A stretch of 64,000 bases of DNA from Schlesneria sphaerica (GTDB taxonomy: Bacteria; Planctomycetota; Planctomycetia; Planctomycetales; Planctomycetaceae), in contig NZ_CP172346.1 of NCBI RefSeq assembly GCF_044336245.1, positions 4,960,001-5,024,000 of the forward strand, read 5' to 3'. Shown in pieces: positions 37,024 to 46,723 of the stretch (position 1 is its first letter; every line of letters starts with the position of its first letter). The notes beneath the pieces were generated by a model. It saw nothing but the letters and a program-made list of their open reading frames with translations, searched no databases and was not told the origin of the DNA. Made by a program: the position numbers and the translations under genes.

Positions 37024-37494
37024 ATGTCACGACCAATTGATGATGTAACTGATCCGACACTGGAGCAGGATGATCGGTTTCCGTCCGGGGCATGGGAAGG
37101 GTATTACCTTGAGCCCGGATCGTCGAAGCGTTTCCAGATGGAACTTCATCTGGTCTTTCGCGACGGGACACTCCGGGGAGATGGACGTGATTCCGTCGGC
37201 GAGTTTCTCTTTAAAGGAACTTATGAAAAAGAGTCTGGCAAATGCTGGTGGACCAAACGGTACATTGGCGCGCATGATGTTGCGTATCAGGGGTACAACG
37301 AGGGGAGAGGAATCTGGGGCGTCTGGGAGCTCAGCCTGGCCCACAAAGGAGGGTTCCACATCTGGCCCCGCGGTCAAGGAAGTGGCGAGGGGCAGGAAGT
37401 CTCAGAAGAAGCGGATCTTCCCGTGCTGATCGGGGCGGGGAACGAAGAACTCCGCAGCGAATCACTCAATCGATCGGAATCGGTGAATGACTGA
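37024..37494 (+). CDS. Conserved hypothetical protein, small beta-rich
   Basis: 156 residues from the ATG at 37024 (MSRPIDDVTDPTL). The core (about 20-115) reads as a small beta-barrel or lipocalin-like sheet: GAWEGYYLEPGSSKRFQMELHLVFRDG, LRGDGRDSVGEFLFKGTYEKESGKCWWTKRYIG and GIWGVWELS, ending FHIWPRG. The tail is acidic and disordered. There is no signal peptide. I have seen this type in planctomycetes as an unnamed family and can give no function. It is monocistronic, with a palindrome about 170 bases upstream. Confidence 0.78.
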   Translation: MSRPIDDVTDPTLEQDDRFPSGAWEGYYLEPGSSKRFQMELHLVFRDGTLRGDGRDSVGEFLFKGTYEKESGKCWWTKRYIGAHDVAYQGYNEGRGIWGVWELSLAHKGGFHIWPRGQGSGEGQEVSEEADLPVLIGAGNEELRSESLNRSESVND

Positions 37495-37809
37495 CGCCAG
37501 CGGGCAAAATCTCTCGCGTTCGGACGACGACCGAAGCCGGACGCGACTCCAGATGGGATCTGTCTGCCGTGGCATCATCTTGATGCTGATATTTCACGCG
37601 GCAAACAATTTCAGTTTGTTGCCACCGGAACAGTGAGCATTCAAATCGGGGAACTGTTTTAGCAGAGACGATCGTCCGTGGTGTGGCTCCGTGACAGTAA
37701 GATTCTGCTTCAGGTTTCGCTGGTGACCTGGGGAGAGTAGAATCGCCCTGAGGGTACCCGATCTACCATTTTGACTCACTTTCCAAATCGCTACACAGAC
37801 GGTGCCAGT
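37495..37809. other. Non-coding gap
   Basis: About 315 bases without a credible gene. It must contain the promoter of the YqgE gene, which I cannot pinpoint. Confidence 0.4.
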
Positions 37810-38379
37810 ATGGCCGAATCGCTCCGAGGTCGGTTTTTGATCGCCTCTAAACGGCTGCGGGATGATAATTTTTATAAGACGGTCGTCTTGATGCTCGAAC
37901 ATGGCGAGCATGGTGCGATGGGTCTGGTCATCAATCGACCTCTTTCCGTCAAGGTCTCCGACGCTCTGTCCGGGCACTTTGATTTGCCGGAAATGGATGA
38001 CGTCGTCTTTGGGGGAGGGCCTGTGGAACCTACGGCTCTTGTCATACTTCATGACGACGCCAGCTTTGAAGACACCGGGCCCGCGATCCTGCCGGGATTG
38101 TTCGTCGGCGGAAGCCCCGAAGCTTTTGAACGGGTCATCGGAGAAGCGGTCGCCAGTACGCCACCGTCTCACTCGTTCCGTGTCTTCTCGGGTTACTCTG
38201 GCTGGGGGCCCGGACAATTGGAAGGAGAGATCGAGCGGGGGGACTGGTTAACCTATCCCGGCAATCGGGAAATGGTATTTCACGAAGATCCCTATTCAGT
38301 CTACGAAACTCTTCTGCAGAAGTTCTACGAATCCAACCACCTGTTGCCTCATCGGGTCAAGGATCCCTCGGCAAACTAA
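37810..38379 (+). CDS. YqgE/AlgH family protein (UPF0301)
   Basis: 189 residues from the ATG at 37810 (MAESLRGRFLIAS); a TTG 13 codons upstream gives an unnatural N-terminus. Family landmarks are present in order: GRFLIASKRLRDDNFYKTV, VLMLEHGEHGAMGLVINRP, VVFGGGPVEPTALVILH, LFVGGSPEAFE and VFSGYSGWGPGQLEGEIERG. The family is widespread and cytoplasmic; AlgH affects alginate regulation in Pseudomonas, but the biochemical function is unknown. The next gene follows closely on the same strand and may be co-transcribed. Confidence 0.93.
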   Translation: MAESLRGRFLIASKRLRDDNFYKTVVLMLEHGEHGAMGLVINRPLSVKVSDALSGHFDLPEMDDVVFGGGPVEPTALVILHDDASFEDTGPAILPGLFVGGSPEAFERVIGEAVASTPPSHSFRVFSGYSGWGPGQLEGEIERGDWLTYPGNREMVFHEDPYSVYETLLQKFYESNHLLPHRVKDPSAN

Positions 38380-38424
38380 GGTTTGCAGGACGGATTTCTA
38401 TACGGGCAAAGGCCGAACCTACCT

Positions 38425-41373
38425 GTGGACGTTCGACAGTTACGACTCATCGAAGACCTGGCGGGAATCTTCCGAGGGGAGATTGTCTGTCATCCTCTTG
38501 CGCAATCGATCTACGCCAGTGATGGAAGTTTGCATCAGGAAACTCCGCTCGGCGTGGCATTCCCGCATGACCGCGACGATGTCCAGACGCTGGTCCGTTA
38601 CGCCGCCGAACAAAAGTTACCTCTCATCCCCCGCGGAGCAGGAACCAGCGTTGCAGGGGAGGCGTTAGGGGCGGGAATCATTGTCGATTTCTCTCGCCAT
38701 ATGCACGCGGTTGAGGAGGTGGGACAGCAGACTGTCCGTGTTCAGCCCGGTGTTGTGCTGAGTCGGCTCAACCATGTGCTGCGAGAGTCGGGGCGCTATT
38801 TTCCGCCAGACCCCGCCAACAGTGATACTACTACCATCGGAAGTATGCTCGCCCTGGATGCGGCAGGCTCTCACTCCATTCGCGTCGGGTCGACCCGCGA
38901 CCATGTTAATAGTATTGAACTGGTGACGGCGAACGGCGTTCGCTTTGAGGCAGGGAATGAACCCCTGCCGACTCATGAACGTTTCACAGAGGAGTCAAAC
39001 GTCGATGAGGCGACGAAGTGGAAAAGTCATCTGCTCGAGCGGATTGAAGGACTGCTCGTCCGCAATGCGAAACTAATCCTGGAAAAGCAGCCGGAACGAC
39101 AAGTCCGTAATCGAGCCGGCTATCTGCTGCGTGGCGTTCTGACAGATTCCGGGATCCTGCTGCCACGACTTCTGGTGGGCTCGGAAGGAACTCTGGGGCT
39201 CTTCACTGCCGCGACACTACGGACGTCTGCTCTACCGGCCTGGCGTAGTGCGCTTCTGATCGGTTTCGAAACATTGGATTCGGCGATTCAGGCCGTGCAA
39301 CCGATCTCTGCACTGCAGCCCAGTGCCTGCGACCTGATCGACCGCCGGCTGTTGTCCATGGCGCGCGATCTGGACGCGCGGTTCGCTTCCTTGATTCCGG
39401 CGAATGCCGAAGCCGCGTTGATCGTCGAGATGACGGGATTCAGCCACCCAGAAGCCGCTGGAGGCATTCACGACGTTCAATTGGTCATCAAGGATTTGCC
39501 CGATCCCGGCCGGATGTTGTACGAGGCGACCACCTTCGATGAGGTCGAATTTCTGTGGTCGTTGCCTGGTGCGGTCATTCCGTTATTGAATCGGGCACGG
39601 GGTGAGACGTCTCCGGTTCCACTTGTGGAGGACATTGCTGTTCCCCCCGAGATGTTGCTCGAGTTCATCGCGCGATCCAGACGGATCTGGCAGAAGCATG
39701 AATTGACGGCGTCGCTCTACGCCCATGCGGCCGTCGGGCAGGTCCACATGCGACCGTTCCTCAGGTCGCCTCTCGATCCGTTGCTGCTCGAAGACCTTGC
39801 ACGGGATCTCTATCACGCTGCGATTTCCGTTGGCGGATCGATTAGTGGCGAGCACGGACTGGGTTACTCTCGGACCGCGTTCCTTCCGTCGCAGTACGGC
39901 GAACTCTATCGGGTCTTCCAGCAACTTAAGTCCCTTTTCGATCCGGATCGATTGCTGAATCCCGATAAGATCCTGAGTGACGATCCGCATCTTACGGTCA
40001 ATCATCTTCGCCCGGAGATCAAGCCAACGTCTACTCCGATCGAGTTGCAGTTGAACTGGAGTGCGGGAGAACTCGGGGCAACGGTGACCGCCTGTCACGG
40101 TTGCGGGGGATGTCGGACGCAGGAACCCAATTCACGGATGTGTCCCTTCTTCCGTCGCGAGACATCCGAGGCGCGGACTCCTCGCGCCAAGGCGAACGCC
40201 CTGCGGGCCATCGTCGATGGACGACTTGCCGCACACGAACTCGCTTCGAGTGACATGCGTCGCTTGTCCGACTTCTGTTTCAACTGTAAGCAGTGTGAAC
40301 TGGAATGTCCTACGGAAGTCAATATTCCGCACCTGATGCTCGAGGCCAAAGCCCAGTACGTGGCGGCGAACGGTCCGCGGATGTCCGAATGGTTTCTGTC
40401 GCGGGTCCATGGATGGAGCGAGTCACTCTGCCGGATGGCGTGGTTCATCAATCCATTAATTGCCAACCGGACTGTGCGGTGGCTGTTGGAGCGTGGTCTG
40501 GGGGTAGCTCGTCAGAGGAAGTTACCGGCATTTGCTCATAAGACATTTCTGAGCAGCGCACCACGCGAGTGGCTGGCACCTCCCGTGTCATTGCGAGATC
40601 CCATTCCGGTCGTGTACTTCGTTGATCATTACGCGAATGCGCACGATCCTGAGTTGGCGTTTGCCCTCGGGCGAATACTGGAGCATCAGGGTTTCCGGAT
40701 CCATGTCCCCGCGTCACAACACCGATCGGGTATGGCACACATATCGATCGGTGACGTCGAAACTGCCCGCCAATTGGCGACGGATAACATCCGCCTGCTG
40801 GCGGAGTTTGCACGCGAGGGTTGTCCGATCATCTGTACCGAGCCGGCTGCGGCGTTGTGCCTCAAGGTCGAGTATCCACGGCTACTGGATCATCCCGACG
40901 TCCAGCTGGTTGCGGACCATGTTGTGGAAGCGGGCCACTTTCTGGCGGATCTTCAGGCCCGTGGAGAGATGCGGACCGATTTTCAATCACTGCCGTTGAC
41001 CGCTGCGTATCACACGCCTTGTCATCTGCGTGCGCTGGGAAAGGATACCCCTCTGCTACAAATTTGTCGTTTGATTCCCCAACTCGTGATCACTGATACC
41101 GATCATGGTTGCTCGGGAATGGCTGGCACGTTTGGGCTGTCGCGTGAAAACTTTGAGGAATCGCTCGCAATCGGACATAACCTGATCGAGCAAATGCGAT
41201 CGGACCAAATCGAATTTGGCATGACCGAATGCAGCAGTTGCAAATTTCAGATGGAACAGCAGTCGCCTACGCCGACGCTGCACCCATTGAAAGTTCTGGC
41301 ACTCGCTTATGGGCTGATGCCCGAGATTCGTAAACGGTTGCGGCCCAATCTGAAGAAGCTGGTGACGTCGTGA
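38425..41373 (+). CDS. FAD-linked oxidase fused to Fe-S/CCG domain (GlcD-GlcF-like, D-lactate dehydrogenase type)
   Basis: About 982 residues from the GTG at 38425, which gives the usual N-terminus just before the FAD domain (VRQLRLIEDLAGIFRGEI); a TTG at 38383 is the alternative. Residues 20-200 are the FAD_binding_4 domain (PLIPRGAGTSVAGEALGAG; FPPDPANSDTTTIGSMLA). The FAD-oxidase C-terminal domain runs to about 520 (SISGEHGLGYSRT). A ferredoxin part follows with two cysteine clusters, CHGCGGC...MCPF and CFNCKQCELECP, then a CCG-domain region (YHTPCHLRALG, HGCSGMAGTFG, ECSSCKFQME). Such fused enzymes oxidise 2-hydroxy acids such as D-lactate or glycolate and pass electrons through the Fe-S clusters to the respiratory chain. 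Substrate specificity cannot be read from the sequence. Confidence 0.9.
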   Translation: MDVRQLRLIEDLAGIFRGEIVCHPLAQSIYASDGSLHQETPLGVAFPHDRDDVQTLVRYAAEQKLPLIPRGAGTSVAGEALGAGIIVDFSRHMHAVEEVGQQTVRVQPGVVLSRLNHVLRESGRYFPPDPANSDTTTIGSMLALDAAGSHSIRVGSTRDHVNSIELVTANGVRFEAGNEPLPTHERFTEESNVDEATKWKSHLLERIEGLLVRNAKLILEKQPERQVRNRAGYLLRGVLTDSGILLPRLLVGSEGTLGLFTAATLRTSALPAWRSALLIGFETLDSAIQAVQPISALQPSACDLIDRRLLSMARDLDARFASLIPANAEAALIVEMTGFSHPEAAGGIHDVQLVIKDLPDPGRMLYEATTFDEVEFLWSLPGAVIPLLNRARGETSPVPLVEDIAVPPEMLLEFIARSRRIWQKHELTASLYAHAAVGQVHMRPFLRSPLDPLLLEDLARDLYHAAISVGGSISGEHGLGYSRTAFLPSQYGELYRVFQQLKSLFDPDRLLNPDKILSDDPHLTVNHLRPEIKPTSTPIELQLNWSAGELGATVTACHGCGGCRTQEPNSRMCPFFRRETSEARTPRAKANALRAIVDGRLAAHELASSDMRRLSDFCFNCKQCELECPTEVNIPHLMLEAKAQYVAANGPRMSEWFLSRVHGWSESLCRMAWFINPLIANRTVRWLLERGLGVARQRKLPAFAHKTFLSSAPREWLAPPVSLRDPIPVVYFVDHYANAHDPELAFALGRILEHQGFRIHVPASQHRSGMAHISIGDVETARQLATDNIRLLAEFAREGCPIICTEPAAALCLKVEYPRLLDHPDVQLVADHVVEAGHFLADLQARGEMRTDFQSLPLTAAYHTPCHLRALGKDTPLLQICRLIPQLVITDTDHGCSGMAGTFGLSRENFEESLAIGHNLIEQMRSDQIEFGMTECSSCKFQMEQQSPTPTLHPLKVLALAYGLMPEIRKRLRPNLKKLVTS

Positions 41374-41452
41374 CCGCGTCGGTGCGGAATAAATCGCTGA
41401 GGATGCGTCACACCACTCCCTACTCGCTCATGAGTTCTCTGTCGTTGGCCGT

Positions 41453-41498
41453 AAAAAATCCCTGTGCCGCTCTACGGAAAGTGTGAGTCGGCACAGGG
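41453..41498 (-). terminator. Intrinsic terminator of the leftward DUF1559 operon
   Basis: CCCTGTGCCG (41460-41469) and CGGCACAGGG (41489-41498) form a perfect 10-bp stem; on the minus strand it is followed by ATTTTTTAC. It lies about 60 bases past the double-AhpD stop and may also act on the convergent oxidoreductase transcript. Confidence 0.8.
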
Positions 41499-41559
41499 CA
41501 TTCAAACCATCTGCGGTGGTCCGGGCAGGCAATGGCTGACAGCAGCCAACACCTCCAAA

Positions 41560-42885
41560 TCAGTCTTCCAGCGGCAGCCAGAGCGCTTCGGTGAAGCGGT
41601 CAAACGCGTTGGCGTCGCAGGTCGTCTGAATGATTTCCGCCACTTCGTAATCGTTGAAATGTTCTTTCAAGCGACTGATGTCTTCGTCAACGATCGTCTG
41701 CGGCAGCGTCGTCAGCTTGCGGGCAAAGCGCAGGGCTTCGGCGTTTGCGGGGCTTGCAGCCCCTTCCAGTTGTTTGAACGAATACAAAACTCCTTCATCC
41801 CCACATGAAGCCAGGTAGCGGGCTCGTGCATGTTCTGCGGCGTACCAGGCTCGATTCTCCCGTGAGGTGACCCAGGCGATCAGAATGCGGAGTTCCGGAG
41901 ACGTTTTTCCTTCACGTGCCATAGCCTGTTTCTGCCCCCACGCGTCGAGTGCAACAGAGAGGTCGGACAGAGCCTGGAACCAGACTGGAGGGGTGACGCC
42001 GGGGCTGAGTCGAGCGAGGACCTTCTTGGCGTTCTCCATTTTGGGGAGTTCGACGCCGGGCTTTCTTCCGTGAGCCTTCTTAATCGCTGCCTCGACATCG
42101 TCACGGCTTTCCCACTCTGGCCGCGGCTTCAGTTCCGTGGGAATCACCTTCGAGGGAAGGTTCGAGAACTCGGGGGATGTGGGAGTGTCCAGTTCGCTGT
42201 GCTCTTCGCCACCGAAGGACTGGTCCTGGGGGATCCCCGTTGAGGCCGTCCAGCGATTGACTGCGTTGTACCGGCTGACGGTGTAAATGATGTCGATCAC
42301 TTCCGGGTCAGGGAACTGCTGCTTGAGTTCAGCGAGGTCCTGTTGAGTAAACAGGTGCGGGGTGAGTGTCAGCTTTCGCGTGGCCTTCATCGCGGCCTGT
42401 TCCCTGGCGGGAAACAGGTCCCAGCGGGCATCCAGCGAAGCGACCTGGTCATCAGTCATGCCGACTCGCTTCAGCTTCAGTTCCTGGTGTCCTAGGCAAT
42501 ACTGACAGTCATTGGCACGTGAAACAATCCAGAACAGACGAGTCTTGAACCCATAAGAGGGATCGGCTTCCATCCTTTTCAGGAGTGCGGCGGTTCCTCC
42601 GCTGGGGCGAGTGGCCGAACTGCTTCCCCACCCGGGAACGAGAAATGACTGCCAGGCGGGAGGGAGATACAGTGCGCGAAGACGTCCATTGTTGACCAGC
42701 GGTCGTCCTGATGCGATTTCCTGTTCGGTCGGTGGTGGTAATGGCAGACGCGAAGTTCGCTCTTTCAGAGCCTGAATCCGCTTCTTCATTTCCGGGCGTG
42801 TGGGAGCCAGGTCGGAGTCGGCCAGTGCCATTGATGTGCTGGCAATCGGAATCAGTAGGCAGAGCCACCATTTTTTGATCAGCAT
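41560..42885 (-). CDS. Secreted protein with two AhpD/carboxymuconolactone-decarboxylase-like domains
   Basis: 441 residues from the ATG at 42885, preferred because AGAGG lies 6 bases upstream; an ATG 6 codons earlier overlaps that site. A signal peptide (KKWWLCLLIPIASTSMALA) is present. Two AhpD-like helical domains follow: the first (about 95-225) has the redox-type motif CQYCLGHQ in LFWIVSRANDCQYCLGH, and the second (about 300-440) has WVTSRENRAWYAAEHARARYLASCG, lacking the CxxC. Each ends with a similar helix (VIDIIYTVSRYNAVNRWT; VAEIIQTTCDANAFDRFT), showing an internal duplication with loss of the second active site. It may work as a periplasmic peroxide or thiol reductase. It is the last gene of the DUF1559 operon. 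Confidence 0.85.
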   Translation of the reverse strand: MLIKKWWLCLLIPIASTSMALADSDLAPTRPEMKKRIQALKERTSRLPLPPPTEQEIASGRPLVNNGRLRALYLPPAWQSFLVPGWGSSSATRPSGGTAALLKRMEADPSYGFKTRLFWIVSRANDCQYCLGHQELKLKRVGMTDDQVASLDARWDLFPAREQAAMKATRKLTLTPHLFTQQDLAELKQQFPDPEVIDIIYTVSRYNAVNRWTASTGIPQDQSFGGEEHSELDTPTSPEFSNLPSKVIPTELKPRPEWESRDDVEAAIKKAHGRKPGVELPKMENAKKVLARLSPGVTPPVWFQALSDLSVALDAWGQKQAMAREGKTSPELRILIAWVTSRENRAWYAAEHARARYLASCGDEGVLYSFKQLEGAASPANAEALRFARKLTTLPQTIVDEDISRLKEHFNDYEVAEIIQTTCDANAFDRFTEALWLPLED

Positions 42886-42899
42886 TGAGGACCTCTTCT

Positions 42900-43286
42900 T
42901 CATTGGGGAAAAATCGTAATCGCGGGGGAGGTGCCAACGATGTAGGTCACCTTCGATTCCATGGTGCGGTTATCGTCTGCAAACTTGCGTTTCACCCGGA
43001 TGTAGAGATTGGATCCATCCGTGGTCTCTTCATCGGGCAGGATCTCAAACGATCCCAGCTTTCGACCTTCTGCCCAACCTTGATCACCCATGATAATCGT
43101 CGGTTGAAGGTCTTCCGGGGTCTGTCCATCGACCCACGCCTGCAGGGCATCTTCAAGCGAAGACCGTGCAAGCTCTTCATCGAGGACGTAGGTGCGGCCC
43201 GACTGGCCGCATCCAACGGCGGCACAGACAAGCAGCACCCATCCGAGGCCCCCATATTTGTTTAGTCGCTGTCTCATGAATCTCAA
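42900..43286 (-). CDS. Small lipoprotein
   Basis: 128 residues. The N-terminus has a lipobox, LLVCAAVGCGQ, with Cys as the predicted lipidated residue. The mature part (about 100 residues) is a mixed alpha/beta domain: LEDALQAWVDGQTPEDLQP, IIMGDQGWAEGRKLGSFEIL and LYIRVKRKFADDNRTMESKVTYIVGTSPAITIF. Its stop overlaps the first of two possible ATGs of the double-AhpD gene, so these are co-transcribed. Small lipoproteins of this kind directly downstream of DUF1559 genes are a repeated arrangement in planctomycetes. Its role is unknown. Confidence 0.82.
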   Translation of the reverse strand: MRFMRQRLNKYGGLGWVLLVCAAVGCGQSGRTYVLDEELARSSLEDALQAWVDGQTPEDLQPTIIMGDQGWAEGRKLGSFEILPDEETTDGSNLYIRVKRKFADDNRTMESKVTYIVGTSPAITIFPQ

Positions 43287-43486
43287 TCCGTCTCGAAAGG
43301 TCTACGATTGTCACCTTGTAAAGAAAGTGATCTGCCAGGACGGAAATCCTGACTGTCAGTCATCGTCAGGAAACTGGAGCGTGGTTCGTAATCGCAAAGA
43401 GCCTGATGCTGCGGGGACGCTCGTTAAGCGGGATCAATCGATCGCAGGGCAGAGATAATCGAGTGTTTAGCCAGCAGCAGGAGGTT

Positions 43487-44440
43487 CTAGAACTCTCCCA
43501 GATTCTCGCCCCCGTTGATGCTTCCCAGTGCACGCCATGTTTGAAGGGCGAGGTTTTCGCTCACAAACTTGACTGAGCCATCGCAGAGCAGCAAATGAAC
43601 TCCGCCCGTGTGTTGACTGTTTGCTGTCGTGGCAATTCGGCCTGGGGGGAACATGCATGAACGTCCATTCGGCTGCAGTACGTGGTTGTACTGGTTCGTC
43701 GAGTGATACTGCTGAATCCAGGGGCCGCCGACGTTCGAATATCCTTGCCGCGCCAGATCCTGCACGTTGACGGCGTTACAGTCCTGAAGGGCTTCGTCTG
43801 GCGTGGTGGGATAGGTTCCGGGCTGAAAGGTATCCGTCTTGGGGCTCGCCACAGCATTGCTGCCGTCCCCGGTCAATTTTTCCGACATGGCGGCAGTGTT
43901 GCTCAAGCCGTCCGTAATGTCCGAAAAACGGAACATGCGATTGTGGAAAACGATGCCGTTTGACGGGGGTTGTCCAGTTGCTCCCGAAGAGTACATCACG
44001 ATTCCCGAGCCAGCATTCCAGTAGTAGTTGTTTCTTCCACCGATCGACGCAGGCAGCGGAGTCGGGTCTGACGGGCAGCGGAATACAGGGACTTCCTTGC
44101 TTCGCGCGACGGCATTGTTGGGATGATCATAGGGGACATTGAAGTCAATCATGTTGTAGAGATTGACTTGCTCAAAGTAAGGCAGGAGTCGTGCGTGAGC
44201 CGAAACCGGGTTGACCGCACCATTGACGTCCGCAATGGGGAGACAGCCAAACGTGTCATGATAGTTGTGAATTGCCAGACCCAACTGCTTGAGGTTGTTC
44301 TTGCATTGGGTGCGTCGAGCGGCTTCGCGCGCCTGCTGAACAGCGGGCAGGAGCAAGGCGATCAATACGGCAATGATGGCAATCACCACCAGCAGTTCGA
44401 TCAGTGTAAATCCGTGGCGACGGAGAAACGACTTTTTCAT
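43487..44440 (-). CDS. DUF1559 domain pseudopilin-like protein
   Basis: 317 residues from the ATG at 44440, with AAAGG 7 bases upstream. The N-terminus is a type IV pilin/pseudopilin signal: RRHG followed by FTLIELLVVIAIIAVLIALLLPAVQ, cleaved after Gly by prepilin peptidase. The QAREAARRTQCKNNLKQLGLAIHNYHDTFG stretch then marks the DUF1559 (SBP_bac_10) family, and the C-terminus has the typical GGVHLLLCDGSVKFVSENL block. Planctomycetes carry dozens of paralogues; they are thought to be secreted or assembled by type II/IV-like machinery, with unknown function. It heads an operon with the lipoprotein and double-AhpD genes. Confidence 0.95.
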   Translation of the reverse strand: MKKSFLRRHGFTLIELLVVIAIIAVLIALLLPAVQQAREAARRTQCKNNLKQLGLAIHNYHDTFGCLPIADVNGAVNPVSAHARLLPYFEQVNLYNMIDFNVPYDHPNNAVARSKEVPVFRCPSDPTPLPASIGGRNNYYWNAGSGIVMYSSGATGQPPSNGIVFHNRMFRFSDITDGLSNTAAMSEKLTGDGSNAVASPKTDTFQPGTYPTTPDEALQDCNAVNVQDLARQGYSNVGGPWIQQYHSTNQYNHVLQPNGRSCMFPPGRIATTANSQHTGGVHLLLCDGSVKFVSENLALQTWRALGSINGGENLGEF

Positions 44441-45005
44441 GTTGAAACCTTTGTAGTGAAACAAAAAGACAAGCAGGTTGAAAAAAGCAACGGAAATAAC
44501 AACGGAAGGCAACTCACGTCGTGCGGAGTGCGAGCAAGGCTTCGCTACCCATCACCTCAAGTGGCCAGATATAGCGGTTTCGCGATGAGGCCCATGGGGG
44601 CTGACCTGCCCATCCGGCAGATCGGCTTCCCCGATCACATGACAACGACGATGCACGAGGGTCGCTCTGTCTTTGTCCTTATCCAGGCGCAAGAGAGCGG
44701 CAACAGTCTCGACTTCAGCCCAAGGCTCCTTCGAGCGGAATCGCCTTTACGGTTTCCGGATGCGAGGTTCCCATCCTTAGTCCGCAGGCGAGGGCCACGT
44801 CGATCGAAAAGCAGATTCTCAGCGAGTGAAGTCTGCGGAAATCGACGACCGGATTGGACCCCTCAAGCGATGACATTCGTTGGCAGTCCCGAGAAGCAGA
44901 ACTTCATGAGGCTGGCAACACTATGGTCTGAGGAGGCCGGTATCCAATCGCTGGCTGCGCAAGGGGAATACCGCTTGCCTTGAGCCATTTCGTGCACCTG
45001 TCAGA
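44441..45005. other. Non-coding region upstream of the DUF1559 operon
   Basis: About 565 bases. A long rightward frame crosses it antisense to the DUF1559 gene but has no family resemblance. The operon promoter should lie here. I see nothing else. Confidence 0.45.
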
Positions 45006-45455
45006 TTAGTTGCAGGGGGGGCGAAAGATCGAACACTCACGTGAAGTGAGCTTCGCAGAAGAGAGAGGAAAAATCGGTGCGGACCACTCCACCAGCATGG
45101 CTGGTTCGCTCGTCAGCAGGGCTGCCGTTTCGGACTGCCGCTCGATCAAGCTGGTGGGCACCGAGGGCGCTGCAGGGATTGGGGTGCTGCGACATCGAGG
45201 TCCGTGACAGGGTGTCCTGGGATCTGACGGCATCGGAGCTTCCGACCGAAGTCCCTCGTCGGAGAGCATGATCTGCAGCATCAGTTGGTCGTGCGATTCG
45301 GGCCCGCGGTGCAGGTAATCACCGCATGATGCGATCGCAGTGCTGGCGGAAGCCTGAATGAACAGAAGCACGATGAGCAGCCCGCACGAACAGCGGACGA
45401 TACGCTGGACGGATCGTCCAGAATCATCATTGCCCGTTGTTGCTCTGCCGCACAT
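45006..45455 (-). CDS. Secreted or anchored small cysteine-containing protein
   Basis: 149 residues from the ATG at 45455 (a GTG 18 codons upstream is possible). A hydrophobic segment (CGLLIVLLFIQASASTAIA) serves as signal peptide or anchor and is followed by CGDYLHR, then CHGPRCRSTPIPAAP and a hydrophilic tail with a final Cys. Short planctomycete proteins with 'CGDYL' and 'PCHGPxC' motifs are familiar to me as unnamed exported proteins. Three to four cysteines suggest a disulfide or metal site. No operon partner is evident. Confidence 0.62.
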   Translation of the reverse strand: MCGRATTGNDDSGRSVQRIVRCSCGLLIVLLFIQASASTAIASCGDYLHRGPESHDQLMLQIMLSDEGLRSEAPMPSDPRTPCHGPRCRSTPIPAAPSVPTSLIERQSETAALLTSEPAMLVEWSAPIFPLSSAKLTSRECSIFRPPCN

Positions 45456-45873
45456 GGTATTCGTCTTCACTTCGTCGTCGTGTGAGTCCAACTTCTGTGC
45501 ATTAGACACAAGGACTAGAGCGCCTGTGTGTCATGGCGTGCATGCCTGCGCATCATTGATTGGGAATCAGGGCTCGGTTGACGCTGTCTATTTGTGAAAG
45601 GTTGACTCGAACCTACTTCGTTTTTTCCTGGTTCGCAAGTCCGAATCGATTTGGTTAGCGGAATCGCATGGGAACAGCGACGATCTTTCGAGTTCGCTTT
45701 TCTGCTAACCCGAGACTTATCTGGCATACGATGAACTCGGTCGACCTGATGGGTCTCACGTCGAGATCGCCACCCGGAGGCCGGTTGTGTAAAGTTGTGT
45801 CTGCGAATAACGGCGATCTGCCGACGCTAAAACTATGAAATGGGTTTCGAATTAAACCGGGGTCTTGTTAGGG
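45456..45873. other. Intergenic region
   Basis: About 420 bases between divergent genes with AT-rich patches near the HAD gene. No gene or clear regulatory motif is visible. Confidence 0.4.
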
Positions 45874-46551
45874 ATGAACGTTTTTCTCTTCGATATCGAC
45901 GGAACGTTGATTGATGCGGGTGGGGCAGGGCAGGCGGCAATGGAACAGTCGCTGGCGGAAGAATTCGGTGCTGCCGGACCGGTGTCGGGGATTCCGACAG
46001 CTGGAAGAACCGATCGCGCTATCGCCATGGATCTGTTCAAGTTCCATGGAATTGACGTTAATGACGATCACTGGGATCGCTATCTGAAGTCGTATTTTCG
46101 GCTACTGCCGAATTCACTGAAGACGCGGCCGGGAACAATTCTGCCCGGCGTTCCTGAACTGCTGCAATCGCTGAGTACTCGCGATAACCTGCATTTAGGG
46201 TTGCTCACGGGGAATTTTGCTGAGGGGGCGAAGCTCAAGCTGGCCCACTATGGTTTGTCGCACCATTTCTCGGTCGGCGGGTACGGCGACCTGCATCTGG
46301 ATCGTGACGACGTCGCACGAACGGCGTGGCAGCAGGTACAGTCTCGACATCCGCATGTCGAACCCGATCGAGTCTGGGTGATCGGTGATACCCCATCGGA
46401 CATCCGGTGTGCTCGAGCGATAGGTGCGAAAGTCCTGGCGGTGGCGACAGGGATCTTCTCTGTCGACGAACTGGAGCCTCATCAACCGGACTTGCTGCTG
46501 GACGATCTGAGAGACGTCACCCGATGGCTCGCGGCAGCGGGGCTGAATTAG
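45874..46551 (+). CDS. HAD-superfamily phosphatase, phosphoglycolate-phosphatase-like
   Basis: 225 residues from the ATG at 45874. HAD motif I is FDIDGTLID (residues 5-13, with catalytic DxD), motif II is LLTGN, the motif III lysine is in GAKLKLAHYG and motif IV is VIGDTPSDIRCARA. The helical cap (about 18-90) follows motif I, as in subfamily I phosphatases such as Gph or beta-phosphoglucomutase relatives. It should hydrolyse a small phosphate ester in the cytoplasm; 2-phosphoglycolate is likely but not proven. It is a single gene with a weak GGG upstream, convergent with dnaA. Confidence 0.9.
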   Translation: MNVFLFDIDGTLIDAGGAGQAAMEQSLAEEFGAAGPVSGIPTAGRTDRAIAMDLFKFHGIDVNDDHWDRYLKSYFRLLPNSLKTRPGTILPGVPELLQSLSTRDNLHLGLLTGNFAEGAKLKLAHYGLSHHFSVGGYGDLHLDRDDVARTAWQQVQSRHPHVEPDRVWVIGDTPSDIRCARAIGAKVLAVATGIFSVDELEPHQPDLLLDDLRDVTRWLAAAGLN

Positions 46552-46723
46552 CCACGCCTTAAAGTTGCTTCCGTCGGAGGGTCTGGCGGGATCACCGGGG
46601 CCGAGTTCTTGTCCTGCTCGAACCCGACGCCCCATTCGTCCCCATCCGGGGTTGAGACCAGCATTCCCTGGGTCTCTTTGCGGGACTTCCGGCGTCAGAT
46701 TTAATCTGCGCCGGTTTACCTGC

